Assembly (NCBI RefSeq): GCF_000300515.1
Contig: NZ_AMSI01000001.1
Coordinates: forward strand, 434,001 to 498,000
Direction of reading: 5' to 3'
Source: Nitratireductor indicus C115
GTDB lineage: Bacteria > Pseudomonadota > Alphaproteobacteria > Rhizobiales > Rhizobiaceae
DNA: 64,000 nucleotides
Shown here: positions 8,844 to 17,926 of the stretch, piece by piece
Layout of the letters: the number at the start of each line of letters is the position of its first letter
Numbering within the stretch: position 1 is the stretch's first letter
Notes under the pieces: model-generated
What the model was told of the DNA's origin: nothing
Seen by the model: only the letters and a program-made list of their open reading frames with translations
Database searches by the model: none
Made by a program: the position numbers and the translations under genes

Positions 8844-9752
8844 TCAGACGCCGGAAGCATCCCGCGGGAAGGATGACGTCAGCCAGTTCTTGACGGTGTT
8901 GGCAAACAAAAGGCCTGTCTGAGGTTTGATCTTGTGCGCGGGCCACAGCAGCCAGACGTTGAGATAGGCCGACGGCAGAAAGGGCTTGGCGACGACGCGC
9001 TCCGGCGAGTAATCGGCCGGCGTGAAGGGGTCGATGATGGTGACGCCCATTCCGTTTGCAACGAAGGCGCAGGCGCTGTCGGAATGTTGCGCCTCGATCT
9101 GGATGTTCCTCTGGATGCCGAGATCGTTGAACACCTTCTCAATGCCCATCCGCTCAGGATCCTCGATGCTGAGCGAAATGAAGTTCTCTCCGCGCAGGTC
9201 GTGCGGATAGACTGCCTTGGCTTGCGCCAGCCGATGGTTTGCCGGCATCACGCAAACGCGTTGCAGTCGGTGAAGGTGCTGGATCTCGATGCCCGAATGA
9301 TCCGACGGCAGAATGCTGAACCCCATGTCGATCTGCTGGGCTGCGACGCTTTCCACGATGCGGCGTGAGGACATGCTGCGCAGCGATATCTTGAGGTCGG
9401 GCCGTTCTCCCAGGAAATCCACAAGAAGCCGCGGCAAGTTCCGGGAAGCGAGCGCAGGAAAGGCGGCAATGGTGAGTTGTCCGCTGCGCTGGTCGCGTAT
9501 GTCGTTGGAGGCGCGACGAATCTGGTCGACGCCGAAAAACATCTGATCGACCTTGCCATAGAGCTGTTGTGCCTCGGGCGTGGGCAGGGTGCGCCCTGCC
9601 TTTCGTATGAAAAGGTCATAGCCGCATGAGGCTTCCAGATGGGCAATCAGTTTGCTGACGGCTGGCTGGGAAATGTGCAGCAGCTCTGCGGCGGCGGTGA
9701 TGGTTCCGCTTTGCATGACGGCCCTGAAGGCTTCCAGCTGGCGCACATTCAT
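8844..9752 (-). CDS. LysR-family transcriptional regulator
   Basis: The 302-aa protein has the LysR winged helix-turn-helix at residues 1-62 (MNVRQLEAFRAVMQSG, ELLHISQPAVSKLIAHLE) and a periplasmic-binding-like effector domain from about 90. It is divergent from the RraA-type aldolase and TctCBA genes across a 138-bp spacer containing a CATAAC-N5-GTTATG inverted repeat, so it very likely controls that operon in response to a pathway substrate. The effector cannot be told from sequence. Confidence 0.9.
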   Translation of the reverse strand: MNVRQLEAFRAVMQSGTITAAAELLHISQPAVSKLIAHLEASCGYDLFIRKAGRTLPTPEAQQLYGKVDQMFFGVDQIRRASNDIRDQRSGQLTIAAFPALASRNLPRLLVDFLGERPDLKISLRSMSSRRIVESVAAQQIDMGFSILPSDHSGIEIQHLHRLQRVCVMPANHRLAQAKAVYPHDLRGENFISLSIEDPERMGIEKVFNDLGIQRNIQIEAQHSDSACAFVANGMGVTIIDPFTPADYSPERVVAKPFLPSAYLNVWLLWPAHKIKPQTGLLFANTVKNWLTSSFPRDASGV

Positions 9753-9771
9753 CGGTCATTGCCTTTCACAA

Positions 9772-9788
9772 CATAACTCTGGGTTATG
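9772..9788. promoter_or_regulatory. Inverted repeat, likely LysR operator
   Basis: CATAAC-TCTGG-GTTATG is a perfect 6-bp inverted repeat. It contains a T-N11-A pattern typical of LysR boxes and lies 20 bases upstream of the lysR start in the divergent spacer. The segment after it (9790-9830) is AT-rich and would suit a promoter for the RraA-like gene. Confidence 0.55.
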
Positions 9789-9890
9789 ATGGTCAGAATA
9801 AATAATATTGGATGGTTATTCCATAGGGCTTTATCCGTTTAGGAGCGAGATGGGCGCTTCCACGACGCCCGGAATTGAAGGGCATAGAGA

Positions 9891-10565
9891 ATGAGCGGAT
9901 CGCAGGAAGAGTTTTTGACCAGGCTTCAAAACGTCGAGACGGGTGTCGTTACCGATGCTCTTTCGCGTCTGGGCCTTTCGGGTTGGATGGACGCGGTCCT
10001 GCCGCTCGGTGCGGCCAACCGGATCGTCGCACGGGCAACCACCGTTAAGTTCGCGCCGCGCACTGGAATGCCCGGCCAGGCCGGCAACATCTACACGGCC
10101 ATCCGGGGTGCGGCGGCGGGAACGGTGCTCGTGGTGGATTCGGGATGCTCCGACACTTGGCTCCTCGGCGAGAACGTCGCTCATGGCGCTTATTTCCAGG
10201 GGCTGGCGGGCATCATTTCGGATTCGCTGGTGCGCGATGTCGCCCAGCTCAGGGAAATGGATTTCCCGGTTTTCGCCAGAGGCATCTCCGTTCGTCCGCC
10301 AATGCTGGAGATGATTGGCATCGACGTGCCGGTCGAGTGCGGCGGCGCGCAGGTGCGTCCCGGCGATTACATCGTGGCGGATGCGGATGGGGTCGTAGTC
10401 GTGCCCCAGGCGCAGATCGAGCGCGTCATGGTGGAGATCGCAGACCTCGAGCAGCTTGAAAAGGACCAGGAACTGGCCCTGGCCGACCAGGCGCCGCTGG
10501 AGGTGATCAACGAGCTTCTCAGAAGAAAGAAGACCCGCAAGGGGTCTCAGGCCGTCAAGGCATAA
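9891..10565 (+). CDS. RraA-like / HMG aldolase family protein
   Basis: The 224-aa protein belongs to the RraA/MenG-like fold that includes 4-hydroxy-4-methyl-2-oxoglutarate and 4-carboxy-4-hydroxy-2-oxoadipate aldolases. Diagnostic features are GENVAHGAYFQGLAGIISD, the conserved Arg-Asp pair (LVRDVAQL) that binds substrate and Mg2+, and GDYIVADADGVVVVP. Family aldolases release pyruvate from a gamma-hydroxy-2-oxo acid. Being the first gene of a TctCBA plus aminotransferase cluster favours a catabolic aldolase over an RNase E inhibitor (RraA proper). The substrate is unknown. Confidence 0.8.
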   Translation: MSGSQEEFLTRLQNVETGVVTDALSRLGLSGWMDAVLPLGAANRIVARATTVKFAPRTGMPGQAGNIYTAIRGAAAGTVLVVDSGCSDTWLLGENVAHGAYFQGLAGIISDSLVRDVAQLREMDFPVFARGISVRPPMLEMIGIDVPVECGGAQVRPGDYIVADADGVVVVPQAQIERVMVEIADLEQLEKDQELALADQAPLEVINELLRRKKTRKGSQAVKA

Positions 10566-10593
10566 CCTCAAAAAGCAAACGGAGGGGAAACCC

Positions 10594-11547
10594 GTGAACA
10601 GACTTTTTAAATCAGCAGCAATGGCATGTGTTGCCGCATTCGGATTGGGCGTTGCTCCGGCAATGGCGGAATATCCCGAAAAGCCGGTCGAAATGGTGGT
10701 GCCCTATGCCCCCGGCGGCAGCACCGACGTTCTCGCGCGCAAATTCGCCCAGTATGCGGAAAAATATCTCGGCAAGCCGATGGTGGTGGTGAACAAGCCC
10801 GGTGCTGGCGGCCAGCTCGGCTTCACCGCGATTTCGACCGCGAAGGCCGATGGCTATACGATCGGCTGGATCAACTCGGGCATCATCACCAACGCGATTA
10901 CGCGTCCCGATGTGAAGTTCAGTGTCGACACCTATGACATGGTCGCCAATCTGGTAACCAATCCGGGCGTGCTCTCGGTTACCGGCGATTCCGGCATCAA
11001 CACGCTTGAGGAGTTCATCGCCGCAGCCAAGAAGGAAAAGCTGACCGTCAGCCACGAGGGCGTCGGAGGCGATGACTTCCTGGCCGTGCTGCAGCTCGAA
11101 CAGGCTGCTGGCATCGAGCTCAACAAGGTGGCCTTCAACGGTGACGCAGAGGCCAAGGCAGCCCTCCTGGGTGGTCACATCAATGCGATCGAGGGCAATG
11201 TCTCCGAACAGGTGGAGATGGCCTCCGAGGGCGGACTGAAGCCGTTGGTCGTGTGGTCCAAGAAGACTGCCGCCGATATGCCTGACGTGCCGACCGGTGC
11301 CGCACTCGGCTACAATATTCTGAGTGCTGCATCCCGAGGCATTGCCGGCCCCAAGGGAATGGAGCCCGAGGCCCTCGAAAAGCTGCGTGAGGTGGCAACC
11401 AAGGTCGCCAACGATCCCGAGTTCATCGAAGATCTGAAGAAGCTCAACATGCCGATGGATGTTATGATTGGCGATGAATACCTGACCTTCATGAAGGAAC
11501 AGGACAAGGCCTATCGCGATCTTTGGGAAAAGAATCCCTGGATGTAG
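10594..11547 (+). CDS. Tripartite tricarboxylate transporter binding protein (TctC/Bug)
   Basis: Periplasmic solute-binding protein of 317 aa with a clear signal peptide (MNRLFKSAAMACV...AMA). The Bug-family N-terminal motifs are present: YPEKPVEMVVPYAPGGSTD and VVVNKPGAGG. It starts at a GTG (10594) with a strong GGAGGGG 6 bases before it. It delivers a carboxylate to the TctBA membrane unit encoded downstream. A GC-rich stem-loop follows it, probably favouring higher yield of the binding protein than of the membrane genes. Confidence 0.92.
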   Translation: MNRLFKSAAMACVAAFGLGVAPAMAEYPEKPVEMVVPYAPGGSTDVLARKFAQYAEKYLGKPMVVVNKPGAGGQLGFTAISTAKADGYTIGWINSGIITNAITRPDVKFSVDTYDMVANLVTNPGVLSVTGDSGINTLEEFIAAAKKEKLTVSHEGVGGDDFLAVLQLEQAAGIELNKVAFNGDAEAKAALLGGHINAIEGNVSEQVEMASEGGLKPLVVWSKKTAADMPDVPTGAALGYNILSAASRGIAGPKGMEPEALEKLREVATKVANDPEFIEDLKKLNMPMDVMIGDEYLTFMKEQDKAYRDLWEKNPWM

Positions 11548-11560
11548 GAAGCGATGATCG

Positions 11561-11578
11561 GGCGGCCCCGAGGCCGCC
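11561..11578 (+). terminator. Stem-loop between tctC and tctB
   Basis: GGCGGCC-CCGA-GGCCGCC forms a 7-bp GC stem with a tetraloop 14 bases after the tctC stop. No U-run follows, so it is more likely an mRNA-protecting hairpin than a full terminator. Confidence 0.5.
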
Positions 11579-11695
11579 TGATCTCAAGTCGTCAAGGCGT
11601 CTTGGAATACGGGAACGGCTTGCCCGCGAGAACCGTTTCGCGGCGACATCAAGCCGGTTTCCGTTTCAAGACCGTGTATCTGAACGAGCTTGAAT

Positions 11696-12145
11696 ATGCG
11701 TAGAGACGTTATCGTCGCGGCCGCCCTGCTTCTTCTGGCCGTGGCATCTGCCGCCGGGGTCTGGACCCTCGAAGGCGGCGCCCGCAATTTCCCAATCACG
11801 ATGGCCGGTCTGCTGGGCGCCGGCGCCGTAATCCTCATGGCGCGATCGATGCTGGGAAACCCTCCCAAGGGACAGGCAGAGGCTGACGAGGCACCTGTCG
11901 CCTATGGCCGTCTGCTGATCGTCGCCGCAATAACCGTGGGCTTCGTGCTGGCCATGCCCTGGATCGGGTTCTATCCGGCAACTTTTCTCTATCTTGCAGG
12001 TCTCTACTGCTGGCTGACGGCGATGCGCCCGGTTGCCGCCGTGGGGCTGGCAGTTGTGCTCACGGCCGCGATCTACGTGCTTTTCGGCCTGTTCCTGGCG
12101 GTCCCGACACCCGGCGGCGCCATCATCTCAACTTTGCTCGGCTAG
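11696..12145 (+). CDS. Tripartite tricarboxylate transporter small membrane subunit (TctB)
   Basis: About 149 aa with four hydrophobic segments, two near the N-terminus, a charged loop around residues 60-72 (PPKGQAEADEAP) and two more after it. This is the size and topology of TctB. The ATG at 11696 is used; a TTG two codons upstream is possible, and the ribosome site is weak. It lies between the binding-protein gene and tctA. Confidence 0.85.
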   Translation: MRRDVIVAAALLLLAVASAAGVWTLEGGARNFPITMAGLLGAGAVILMARSMLGNPPKGQAEADEAPVAYGRLLIVAAITVGFVLAMPWIGFYPATFLYLAGLYCWLTAMRPVAAVGLAVVLTAAIYVLFGLFLAVPTPGGAIISTLLG

Positions 12146-12154
12146 GAGAGACCC

Positions 12155-13648
12155 ATGGAAGCGCTCTTGGTCGCCGCTTCGAACGTATTTTCCCCGGAAG
12201 CCCTGCTCGTGCTGGTGATTGGCACGGTGGTCGGTCTTTTCGTCGGTGCGTTGCCGGGGCTTTCGTCCACGATGGGCGTCGCGCTGTGCATCCCCATCAC
12301 CTTCGGCATGGACCCGGCGATTGCGCTGGTTCTGCTTGGCGCCATCTATTGCAGTTCTGTCTTCGGCGGCTCGATCACGGCAATCCTGTTGCGCACGCCG
12401 GGAACGGATGCCTCCATCGCCACCACTTTCGATGGATATCCGATGGCGCAGCGCGGCGAGGGCACCAAAGCCATCGGAATGGCGCTCGTCGCCTCGCTGG
12501 TGGGCGGTGTGTTCAGCGCGCTCGTGCTGTTGTTCGTGGCGCCGCCGCTGTCCAGGCTTGCCCTGCTCTTCGGCCCTCAGGAATATGTTTTCCTGGCGAT
12601 CTTCGGCATGGTGTCGATTATTGGCGTGGCCAGCGGCCAGGCGCTGAAAGGTTTTGTCACCGCTGCGCTCGGGTTGCTGCTGGCGACCATTGGCCTCGAT
12701 CTTTTCACCGGCTATCCACGCCTGACACTCGGGCAGGACGAATTGCTCGACGGTCTCCCCCTGCTGCCGGCGCTGATAGGCATCTTTTCCGTGTCGCAGG
12801 CACTTTCGTTGTGCATCTCGAATGAAGGCGCGGCTGCGGACAAGCCGATGCTCGATGTGAAGGGAAAGGTCCTGCCCGAATGGGCAGTGTTGCGCCGTGT
12901 TGCGCGCACGCTTCTGCGCTCCTCCGTCATCGGCTCGATCATCGGCATTCTGCCGGGCGCGGGGACAAGTGTGGCCGCCTTCATCAGCTATAACGAGGCC
13001 CGCAGGCATTCCGCACATCCGGAGCGCTTCGGCAAGGGCGAGATCGAAGGCGTTGCGGCCCCCGAAGCCGCTAACAACGCGGTCACCGGCGGTTCGCTCG
13101 TGCCGACCCTGACGCTCGGTATTCCCGGCAATGCGGTGACGGCGGTGTTTGTCGGTGGCCTGACGATCCACGGGCTGATCCCGGGGCCGAAACTGTTCAC
13201 GCAATATGCCGATGTCACCTACACGCTGATCCTTTCGCTGATCCTCGCAAACATCCTGTTTGCCCTGGTCGGGCTCGTCTCCGCGCCGTGGATTTCGCGT
13301 GTCATTCGCGTTCCCAATGCGGTGCTCGGGCCGGCGATCATCGTCTTCAGCGTTGTCGGTTCCTATGCGTTGCGCAACAGCCTTTTCGATGTCTGGCTGG
13401 TTCTGGGGTTCGGCGTTGTCGGCTTTTTCATGGAACGTTGGCGTTTCCCCGGCGCGCCGCTGGTGATTGCACTCGTTCTGGGGCCGATCCTCGAAACGAA
13501 CTTCCGCCGGTCGATGCAGATATCGGGTGGCGACTGGACAACCTTTTTCACCCGGCCGTTCTCGCTGCTGCTGATCGCGCTGATCGTCGTTTCGCTCTGC
13601 TATCCGCTGATTTCGCGGTGGCGCGGTGGCAAGCGACTGCTCGGCTGA
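12155..13648 (+). CDS. Tripartite tricarboxylate transporter large permease (TctA)
   Basis: A 497-aa protein with about 11-12 membrane segments and the two TctA signatures: GLFVGALPGLSSTMGVA near the N-terminus and GSIIGILPGAGTSVAAFISY in the middle. It also has PEAANNAVTGGSLVPTLTLGIPGNA. AGGAG lies 6 bases before the start. Together with TctB it uses the cation gradient to import the carboxylate bound by the upstream Bug protein. Confidence 0.93.
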   Translation: MEALLVAASNVFSPEALLVLVIGTVVGLFVGALPGLSSTMGVALCIPITFGMDPAIALVLLGAIYCSSVFGGSITAILLRTPGTDASIATTFDGYPMAQRGEGTKAIGMALVASLVGGVFSALVLLFVAPPLSRLALLFGPQEYVFLAIFGMVSIIGVASGQALKGFVTAALGLLLATIGLDLFTGYPRLTLGQDELLDGLPLLPALIGIFSVSQALSLCISNEGAAADKPMLDVKGKVLPEWAVLRRVARTLLRSSVIGSIIGILPGAGTSVAAFISYNEARRHSAHPERFGKGEIEGVAAPEAANNAVTGGSLVPTLTLGIPGNAVTAVFVGGLTIHGLIPGPKLFTQYADVTYTLILSLILANILFALVGLVSAPWISRVIRVPNAVLGPAIIVFSVVGSYALRNSLFDVWLVLGFGVVGFFMERWRFPGAPLVIALVLGPILETNFRRSMQISGGDWTTFFTRPFSLLLIALIVVSLCYPLISRWRGGKRLLG

Positions 13649-13678
13649 AACTGTCTTTCTGTTTTTAATGAGGATGAG

Positions 13679-14878
13679 ATGACACTTGTCGCCTCGCGCA
13701 TGGCGCGCGTCCAACCTTCGGCCAGCGGCATGGCCGCCATGCGTGCCCGGCAGCTGATTGCCGCTGGTCACGACATCATCAGCCTCACCGTGGGTGAGCC
13801 GGACTTCGATACGCCCGACCACATCAGGGCGGCAGGAGAGGCCGCGATCCGCAACGGTCAGACCCGCTACACCAATGTCGACGGTATCCCGGCATTGAAG
13901 CAGGCTGTGGCGCGAAAGTTTCTCCGCGAAAACGGCCTGAGCTACGAGAACAACCAGATCGTCATTGCCTCCGGCGCGAAGCAGGTCATCTTCAACGCAT
14001 TCCTTGCTTCCGTCGATCCCGGCGACGAGGTCATCATTCCCGCGCCCTATTGGGTGTCCTATCCCGACATGGTGCGCCTGGCCGGTGGCGAGCCGGTGGA
14101 AGTGAAGTGCCCCGCCGCGGATGGTTTCAAGCTGACACCGGAACGTCTGGAGGCGGCGATTACGCCGCGAACCAAGCTGCTGGTGCTGAACTCGCCCGGA
14201 AACCCCTCCGGCGCGGTTTACACGCGCGATGAACTCAAGGCGCTTGGTGAGGTTCTGCTCCGGCACGAGCGCGTCGGAATTGTCAGCGACGAAATCTACG
14301 AGCACATCACATTCGGCAATGTGCGGTTTGAAAGCATCGCAGCAGCCGAGCCGCGACTGGCGAACAGGACGCTCGTGGTGAACGGTGTATCGAAAGCGTA
14401 TGCGATGACCGGCTGGCGCATCGGTTACGGGGCAGGACCGGCCGATCTGATCAAGGAAATCGTCAAGCTGCAATCCCAGAGCACTTCCAGCGCCTCCTCC
14501 ATCAGTCAGGCGGCGGCACTTGCTGCGCTGGAAGGGCCTCAGGATGAGGTGCACAGGAATTGCAGCGTCTTCGAAAGGCGCATGAAGATCATCCGTGCCG
14601 CATTGAACGAGGCCGGCCTGTTCTGCGAGGAACCCGGTGGTGCGTTTTACGTCTATGCCGACTGCAGCGCATATATCGGCAAGAAGCGGCCGGATGGGCG
14701 CGTGATCGAAACCGACACGGATTTTGCGGAATATCTTCTTGAGGAGGCGAAGGTGGCTGTAATCGCCGGCACGGCATACGGCCTTTCCCCCTTCGTGCGT
14801 TTAAGCTTCGCCGTTGCGGACGATCGGCTTGCGGAAGCTGGCTCACGCATTTTGAGCGCTTGCCGGAAACTCGCATAG
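13679..14878 (+). CDS. Class I/II aminotransferase (aspartate aminotransferase type)
   Basis: The 399-aa PLP enzyme has LTVGEPDFDTP, ASGAKQ, NSPGNPSGAVY and the PLP lysine motif VNGVSKAYAMTGWRIGYG, typical of type I-beta aspartate/prephenate aminotransferases. As the last gene of the RraA-TctCBA unit it may transaminate the imported amino acid, or an aldolase-derived 2-oxo acid, rather than serve housekeeping aspartate synthesis. This is inferred from context. A terminator-like hairpin follows. Confidence 0.85.
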   Translation: MTLVASRMARVQPSASGMAAMRARQLIAAGHDIISLTVGEPDFDTPDHIRAAGEAAIRNGQTRYTNVDGIPALKQAVARKFLRENGLSYENNQIVIASGAKQVIFNAFLASVDPGDEVIIPAPYWVSYPDMVRLAGGEPVEVKCPAADGFKLTPERLEAAITPRTKLLVLNSPGNPSGAVYTRDELKALGEVLLRHERVGIVSDEIYEHITFGNVRFESIAAAEPRLANRTLVVNGVSKAYAMTGWRIGYGAGPADLIKEIVKLQSQSTSSASSISQAAALAALEGPQDEVHRNCSVFERRMKIIRAALNEAGLFCEEPGGAFYVYADCSAYIGKKRPDGRVIETDTDFAEYLLEEAKVAVIAGTAYGLSPFVRLSFAVADDRLAEAGSRILSACRKLA

Positions 14879-14934
14879 CCGAAGGCCGTTCGACGGAACC
14901 AGCTTGTTGCTAAGGGCGAGCAGGTGCTGAAATG

Positions 14935-14970
14935 CGCCGCTCGCCCGGAAGTCCGGGAGGCGGCTTTCTC
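14935..14970 (+). terminator. Hairpin with T-rich tail after the aminotransferase gene
   Basis: GCCGC and CCCGG pair with CCGGG and GCGGC across a short loop with small bulges, followed by TTTCTCTT. It is placed to end the rraA-like-tctCBA-aminotransferase transcript. Confidence 0.55.
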
Positions 14971-14972
14971 TT

Positions 14973-15075
14973 GGATCGGTTCACCGTTTCGCGGAAACCC
15001 CGAACCGATCTATCTCTTTGTTTTTCCGCATTCATGCAGACGTCAGGTGGTTTCACCTGACTGCAAAATGCTCTT
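14973..15075 (-). repeat. Dispersed ~100-bp palindromic repeat, copy A
   Basis: Read on the minus strand it runs AGAGCATTTTGCAGTCAGG, then an imperfect hairpin (TCAGGTG-CACCTGA), a middle segment with TGCGG/AAAACAAAGAGATAG, and a second hairpin (GGTTC-GAACC) enclosing TTTCGCGGAAA. The same architecture recurs at 36209, 61471 and 61613. Size and two-palindrome structure recall rhizobial RIME elements. It abuts the stop codon of the small secreted protein gene. Confidence 0.85.
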
Positions 15076-15337
15076 AGCGGGCCTTGTCGATGCGAAGGGC
15101 GTGTTCGCCGTCCCTGAAAGTGCCGAGCTTTCCATCGACGGTGCGCTCCGTGCCCCATCCGGGGTTCGGGCAGCTCACATTCGATGCCGAGCAGCTGTAA
15201 CCCGCAGTCACCTCGCGCCCGCCATGCATCTCCTTGACGTAGCATTTTCCGTAATGCTTCGTTCCCGTCGCAGCCTGGGCCACGCCCAGCACCACAAGGT
15301 TGGCGACAATAGCGATTGCGATTTTCCCGACAGACAT
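15074..15337 (-). CDS. Small secreted cysteine-containing protein, unknown
   Basis: An 87-aa protein with a signal peptide (MSVGKIAIAIVANLVVLGVAQA) and a mature part of about 65 residues with three cysteines (KCYV, YSCS, VSCPNPG). The frame is open further upstream, but the start at 15337 is chosen because GGAGGAG lies directly before it. I do not recognise a family. The cysteines suggest a periplasmic fold stabilised by a disulfide. Its 3' end touches repeat copy A, which supplies the bases around the stop codon. Confidence 0.6.
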   Translation of the reverse strand: MSVGKIAIAIVANLVVLGVAQAATGTKHYGKCYVKEMHGGREVTAGYSCSASNVSCPNPGWGTERTVDGKLGTFRDGEHALRIDKAR

Positions 15338-15523
15338 CTTGCTGCTCTCCTCCGGTTGTTGATGACGAGCGGCAAGGTGAACGATACCAAATGAACGCTT
15401 TCTGTGAGGAAGGTTCATTGCCTGTTCAGTCAAGGAGATTGGCAAAGACCCCTTATCTGAAGTTTCTTCTTCTGAAGATTTCAGGAGATGAGGTACTTTT
15501 CTCAAAAATGTGTGTTTTCCTGC

Positions 15524-16432
15524 TCAGAATGCGCGCTTGTGCGGTCGAAGCGGAATTGTCTTGCTTCCGTGAATTCTGTCGAGAATATCCAGGAACACTT
15601 TTATTCTATAGCTGGGAGGGCGCAGCGAAGACGCAATCGCACAGCCAGTGTGCTGGAATTTCGGGCTGTCGGGAGCTTCAACCAGGCTGAACCTCTTCTC
15701 GATCAACTGGGCATAGTTCGTCGGCAGCAAGCCCTGATAATGCCCGGTCGCAATCATCGCAGCCACGGAGTCCAGGCCGGTTGCTTCAGGCCCCCTTTGA
15801 TAGCGCCCGATCCTGAGCGTTTCTTCGACATAAGGGTGTGGCCGATAGACCAGCGGAAGATACTCTATCTCCGCATCCTTGACCCGGCTTGAGACGAATA
15901 TGCGATGAATTTCCGTGTAGAGCGGCAAATAGGAGAGATCGCGATCCCCTCGATAGTTCCCGCGGATGATCAGGTCGACACGCCCGTCTCTCAGCGCGAG
16001 TTCCAGCTCGGGGAATGTCATCACGTAAATCTGAGGTTCGACATTTGGAGCCCGGTCCCGCATGGCCTCCAATGCTTCAGGCAGCCTGCAGCCTGGATGG
16101 GTGAGTGTGTGCTCCCCGAGGCCAATCGCCAGCCGCCCCGACAAGACGCCGTGTACCGCATCGATCTCCGGGCGGATGCGGCTCAACGCCTGTAACGCAG
16201 CGGAAGCCAGGTCGAGCGCAACTATGCCTTCCGCAGTCAACCGGAAGCCGCTTGGCCCGCGTTCGCACAATTTCACGCCAAGCCTCTCTTCGACCTCCCG
16301 GACATGACGACTGATCGAAGGCTTTGACATCGCCAGCTTTTTCTCGGCAGCCGCGAAGCCTCCTGCCTCCGCTACCCCGCAGAACACCCGAAGAGACCGC
16401 AGATTGCGTTCATCAAAGTCAAGTTTCCTCAT
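15524..16432 (-). CDS. LysR-family transcriptional regulator
   Basis: 302 aa with an N-terminal winged helix (RNLRSLRVFCGVAEAGGF, KLAMSKPSISRHVREVEERLG) and a LysR substrate-binding domain. It is divergent from the RidA-ABC-MmgE/PrpD-ureohydrolase cluster across a 171-bp AT-rich spacer and is the obvious candidate regulator for it. No perfect operator palindrome stands out in the spacer. Confidence 0.88.
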   Translation of the reverse strand: MRKLDFDERNLRSLRVFCGVAEAGGFAAAEKKLAMSKPSISRHVREVEERLGVKLCERGPSGFRLTAEGIVALDLASAALQALSRIRPEIDAVHGVLSGRLAIGLGEHTLTHPGCRLPEALEAMRDRAPNVEPQIYVMTFPELELALRDGRVDLIIRGNYRGDRDLSYLPLYTEIHRIFVSSRVKDAEIEYLPLVYRPHPYVEETLRIGRYQRGPEATGLDSVAAMIATGHYQGLLPTNYAQLIEKRFSLVEAPDSPKFQHTGCAIASSLRPPSYRIKVFLDILDRIHGSKTIPLRPHKRAF

Positions 16433-16603
16433 ATTTGAAAGGTATTGAAAAATGAAACTTAGGCAACAAAAAAATCGCTTTTCGAAATGATGATGCCTTC
16501 ATAACATTTCCTCGTGGCCGGCTGCTGATCGGAAGGCTGACCCACCCTGATCGCGACTTGAGAAGTAAGTTGCGAATGAAAAGTATTCCATAGGAAGAAT
16601 TCG

Positions 16604-17017
16604 ATGGCGCATACGCGAATCCGAAAATTCAATACAAAAGAAACATACCCTGAACAGAAGATCGATAATGATCTGTGTCAGGCGGTTGTCGCTCGTGGAA
16701 CCACGGTATACTTGCGTGGCCAGATCGGTCAGAATCTGGATACTTCCGAATGTGTTTGTGTCGGTGATGTCGCCGGGCAGACAGAGCAGGCAATGAAAAA
16801 CATCGACATGCTGCTCAAGGAATGCGGAAGCCAGCTCGATCATATCTGCAAGCTGACCATCTACATCTCCGATCCGCGTTACCGGGAGGACGTGTACCGT
16901 GTGGTCGGCCGTTGGCTGAAGGGTGTATTCCCGGTCTCGACCGGCATCGTCGTCACGGCGTTCGCACGGACCGAGTACCTGGTTGAGGTGGACGCCACGG
17001 CCGTTATCCCGGACTGA
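16604..17017 (+). CDS. RidA family protein (YjgF/YER057c/UK114)
   Basis: The 137-aa protein has the RidA fold signatures: RGTTVYLRGQIGQN, QTEQAMKNIDMLLKECG, ICKLTIYISDPRYRE and the C-terminal TAFARTEYLVEVDATAVIP with the arginine and acidic residue used for imine hydrolysis. Archetypal RidA hydrolyses reactive enamine/imine intermediates to keto acids and ammonia. As first gene of a nitrogen-compound catabolic cluster it probably acts on, or protects from, an imine formed in that pathway. Confidence 0.85.
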   Translation: MAHTRIRKFNTKETYPEQKIDNDLCQAVVARGTTVYLRGQIGQNLDTSECVCVGDVAGQTEQAMKNIDMLLKECGSQLDHICKLTIYISDPRYREDVYRVVGRWLKGVFPVSTGIVVTAFARTEYLVEVDATAVIPD

Positions 17018-17104
17018 GCGCATGCCTCGGATGAGGAGAGTGTTGCCGCAGGGATAACCTGCGGCATCGTAGCAAGACCAAAAATCAATAAAGGGGAACT
17101 TATC

Positions 17105-17887
17105 ATGAAGACCAAACTATTCATCGCAGCCATGGCCGCGTTGGTCACCTCATTCGTGGCCGCGCCCGCGTCCGCGGATATGCTCGACGACATCATCGCA
17201 AGAAAGACGATCCGCGTTGCGGTTCCTACCGATTATCCTCCGTTCGGTTCTGTCGGAAGCGATATGCAGCCGCAGGGCATGGATATCGACATGGCGAGGT
17301 TGATCGCAAAAAGCCTGGGCGTCGAAGTCGAGCTTATCCCGGTAACGGCGCCGAACCGCGTGGCCTATCTGCAGACCGGCAAGTCGGACCTCACCATCTC
17401 GTCCCTCGGCAAGACGGAAGAGCGGGCCAAGGTCATCGATTTCAGCATCGCCTATTCTCCATTCTTCGATGCCGTATTCGGCGCCAAGAACCCGCCTATC
17501 GAAAAGCATGAGGACCTGACCGGTCATACCATCGCAGTGACCCGCGGTTCGATGCAGGACCAGGAATTGGAAGAACTCGCACCGGGTGCCGTGGTGAAGC
17601 GGTTCGAAGACAACAACAGCACGATAGCAGCATTCATTTCCGGCCAGGTGGCGATGTTTGCCTCCGGCACGCCGGTTGCCGCCGCCATCAAGAAGCGCTC
17701 GCCCGATCTCGATCTCGAGCTGAAGATCGTTCTGGCAAACTCGCCGTGCTATGTCGGTGTCGCGAAGGGCGAAACGCGCCTTCTGGAGAAGGTGAACTCC
17801 ATCATTCGCGAAGCCAAGGCCAGTGGCGAAATCGACCGCCTGTCGCTCCAGTGGCTGGGTGCACCGAGCGGCGACCTGCCTGAATAA
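17105..17887 (+). CDS. Polar amino-acid ABC transporter substrate-binding protein
   Basis: Periplasmic binding protein of family SBP_bac_3, 260 aa, with a signal peptide cleaved after about residue 24 (FVAAPASA-DM). It shows the HisJ/GlnH-type opening (IRVAVPTDYPPFG) and DIDMARLIAKSLG, followed by DLTISSLGKTEERAKVIDFS. It feeds the two permeases and the ATPase encoded downstream. The ligand is probably a small amino-acid-like compound. Confidence 0.9.
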   Translation: MKTKLFIAAMAALVTSFVAAPASADMLDDIIARKTIRVAVPTDYPPFGSVGSDMQPQGMDIDMARLIAKSLGVEVELIPVTAPNRVAYLQTGKSDLTISSLGKTEERAKVIDFSIAYSPFFDAVFGAKNPPIEKHEDLTGHTIAVTRGSMQDQELEELAPGAVVKRFEDNNSTIAAFISGQVAMFASGTPVAAAIKKRSPDLDLELKIVLANSPCYVGVAKGETRLLEKVNSIIREAKASGEIDRLSLQWLGAPSGDLPE

Positions 17888-17926
17888 CAGCGTTCTGGAC
17901 CTGTCTCGTTTCCGGTTCACGCAGGA

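Noticed and set aside
12128-14554. 808-aa open frame on the minus strand
   Set aside because: It lies antisense to tctA and the aminotransferase, is full of Arg/His/Asp/Gln low-complexity sequence, and matches no family; it is a high-GC shadow frame.
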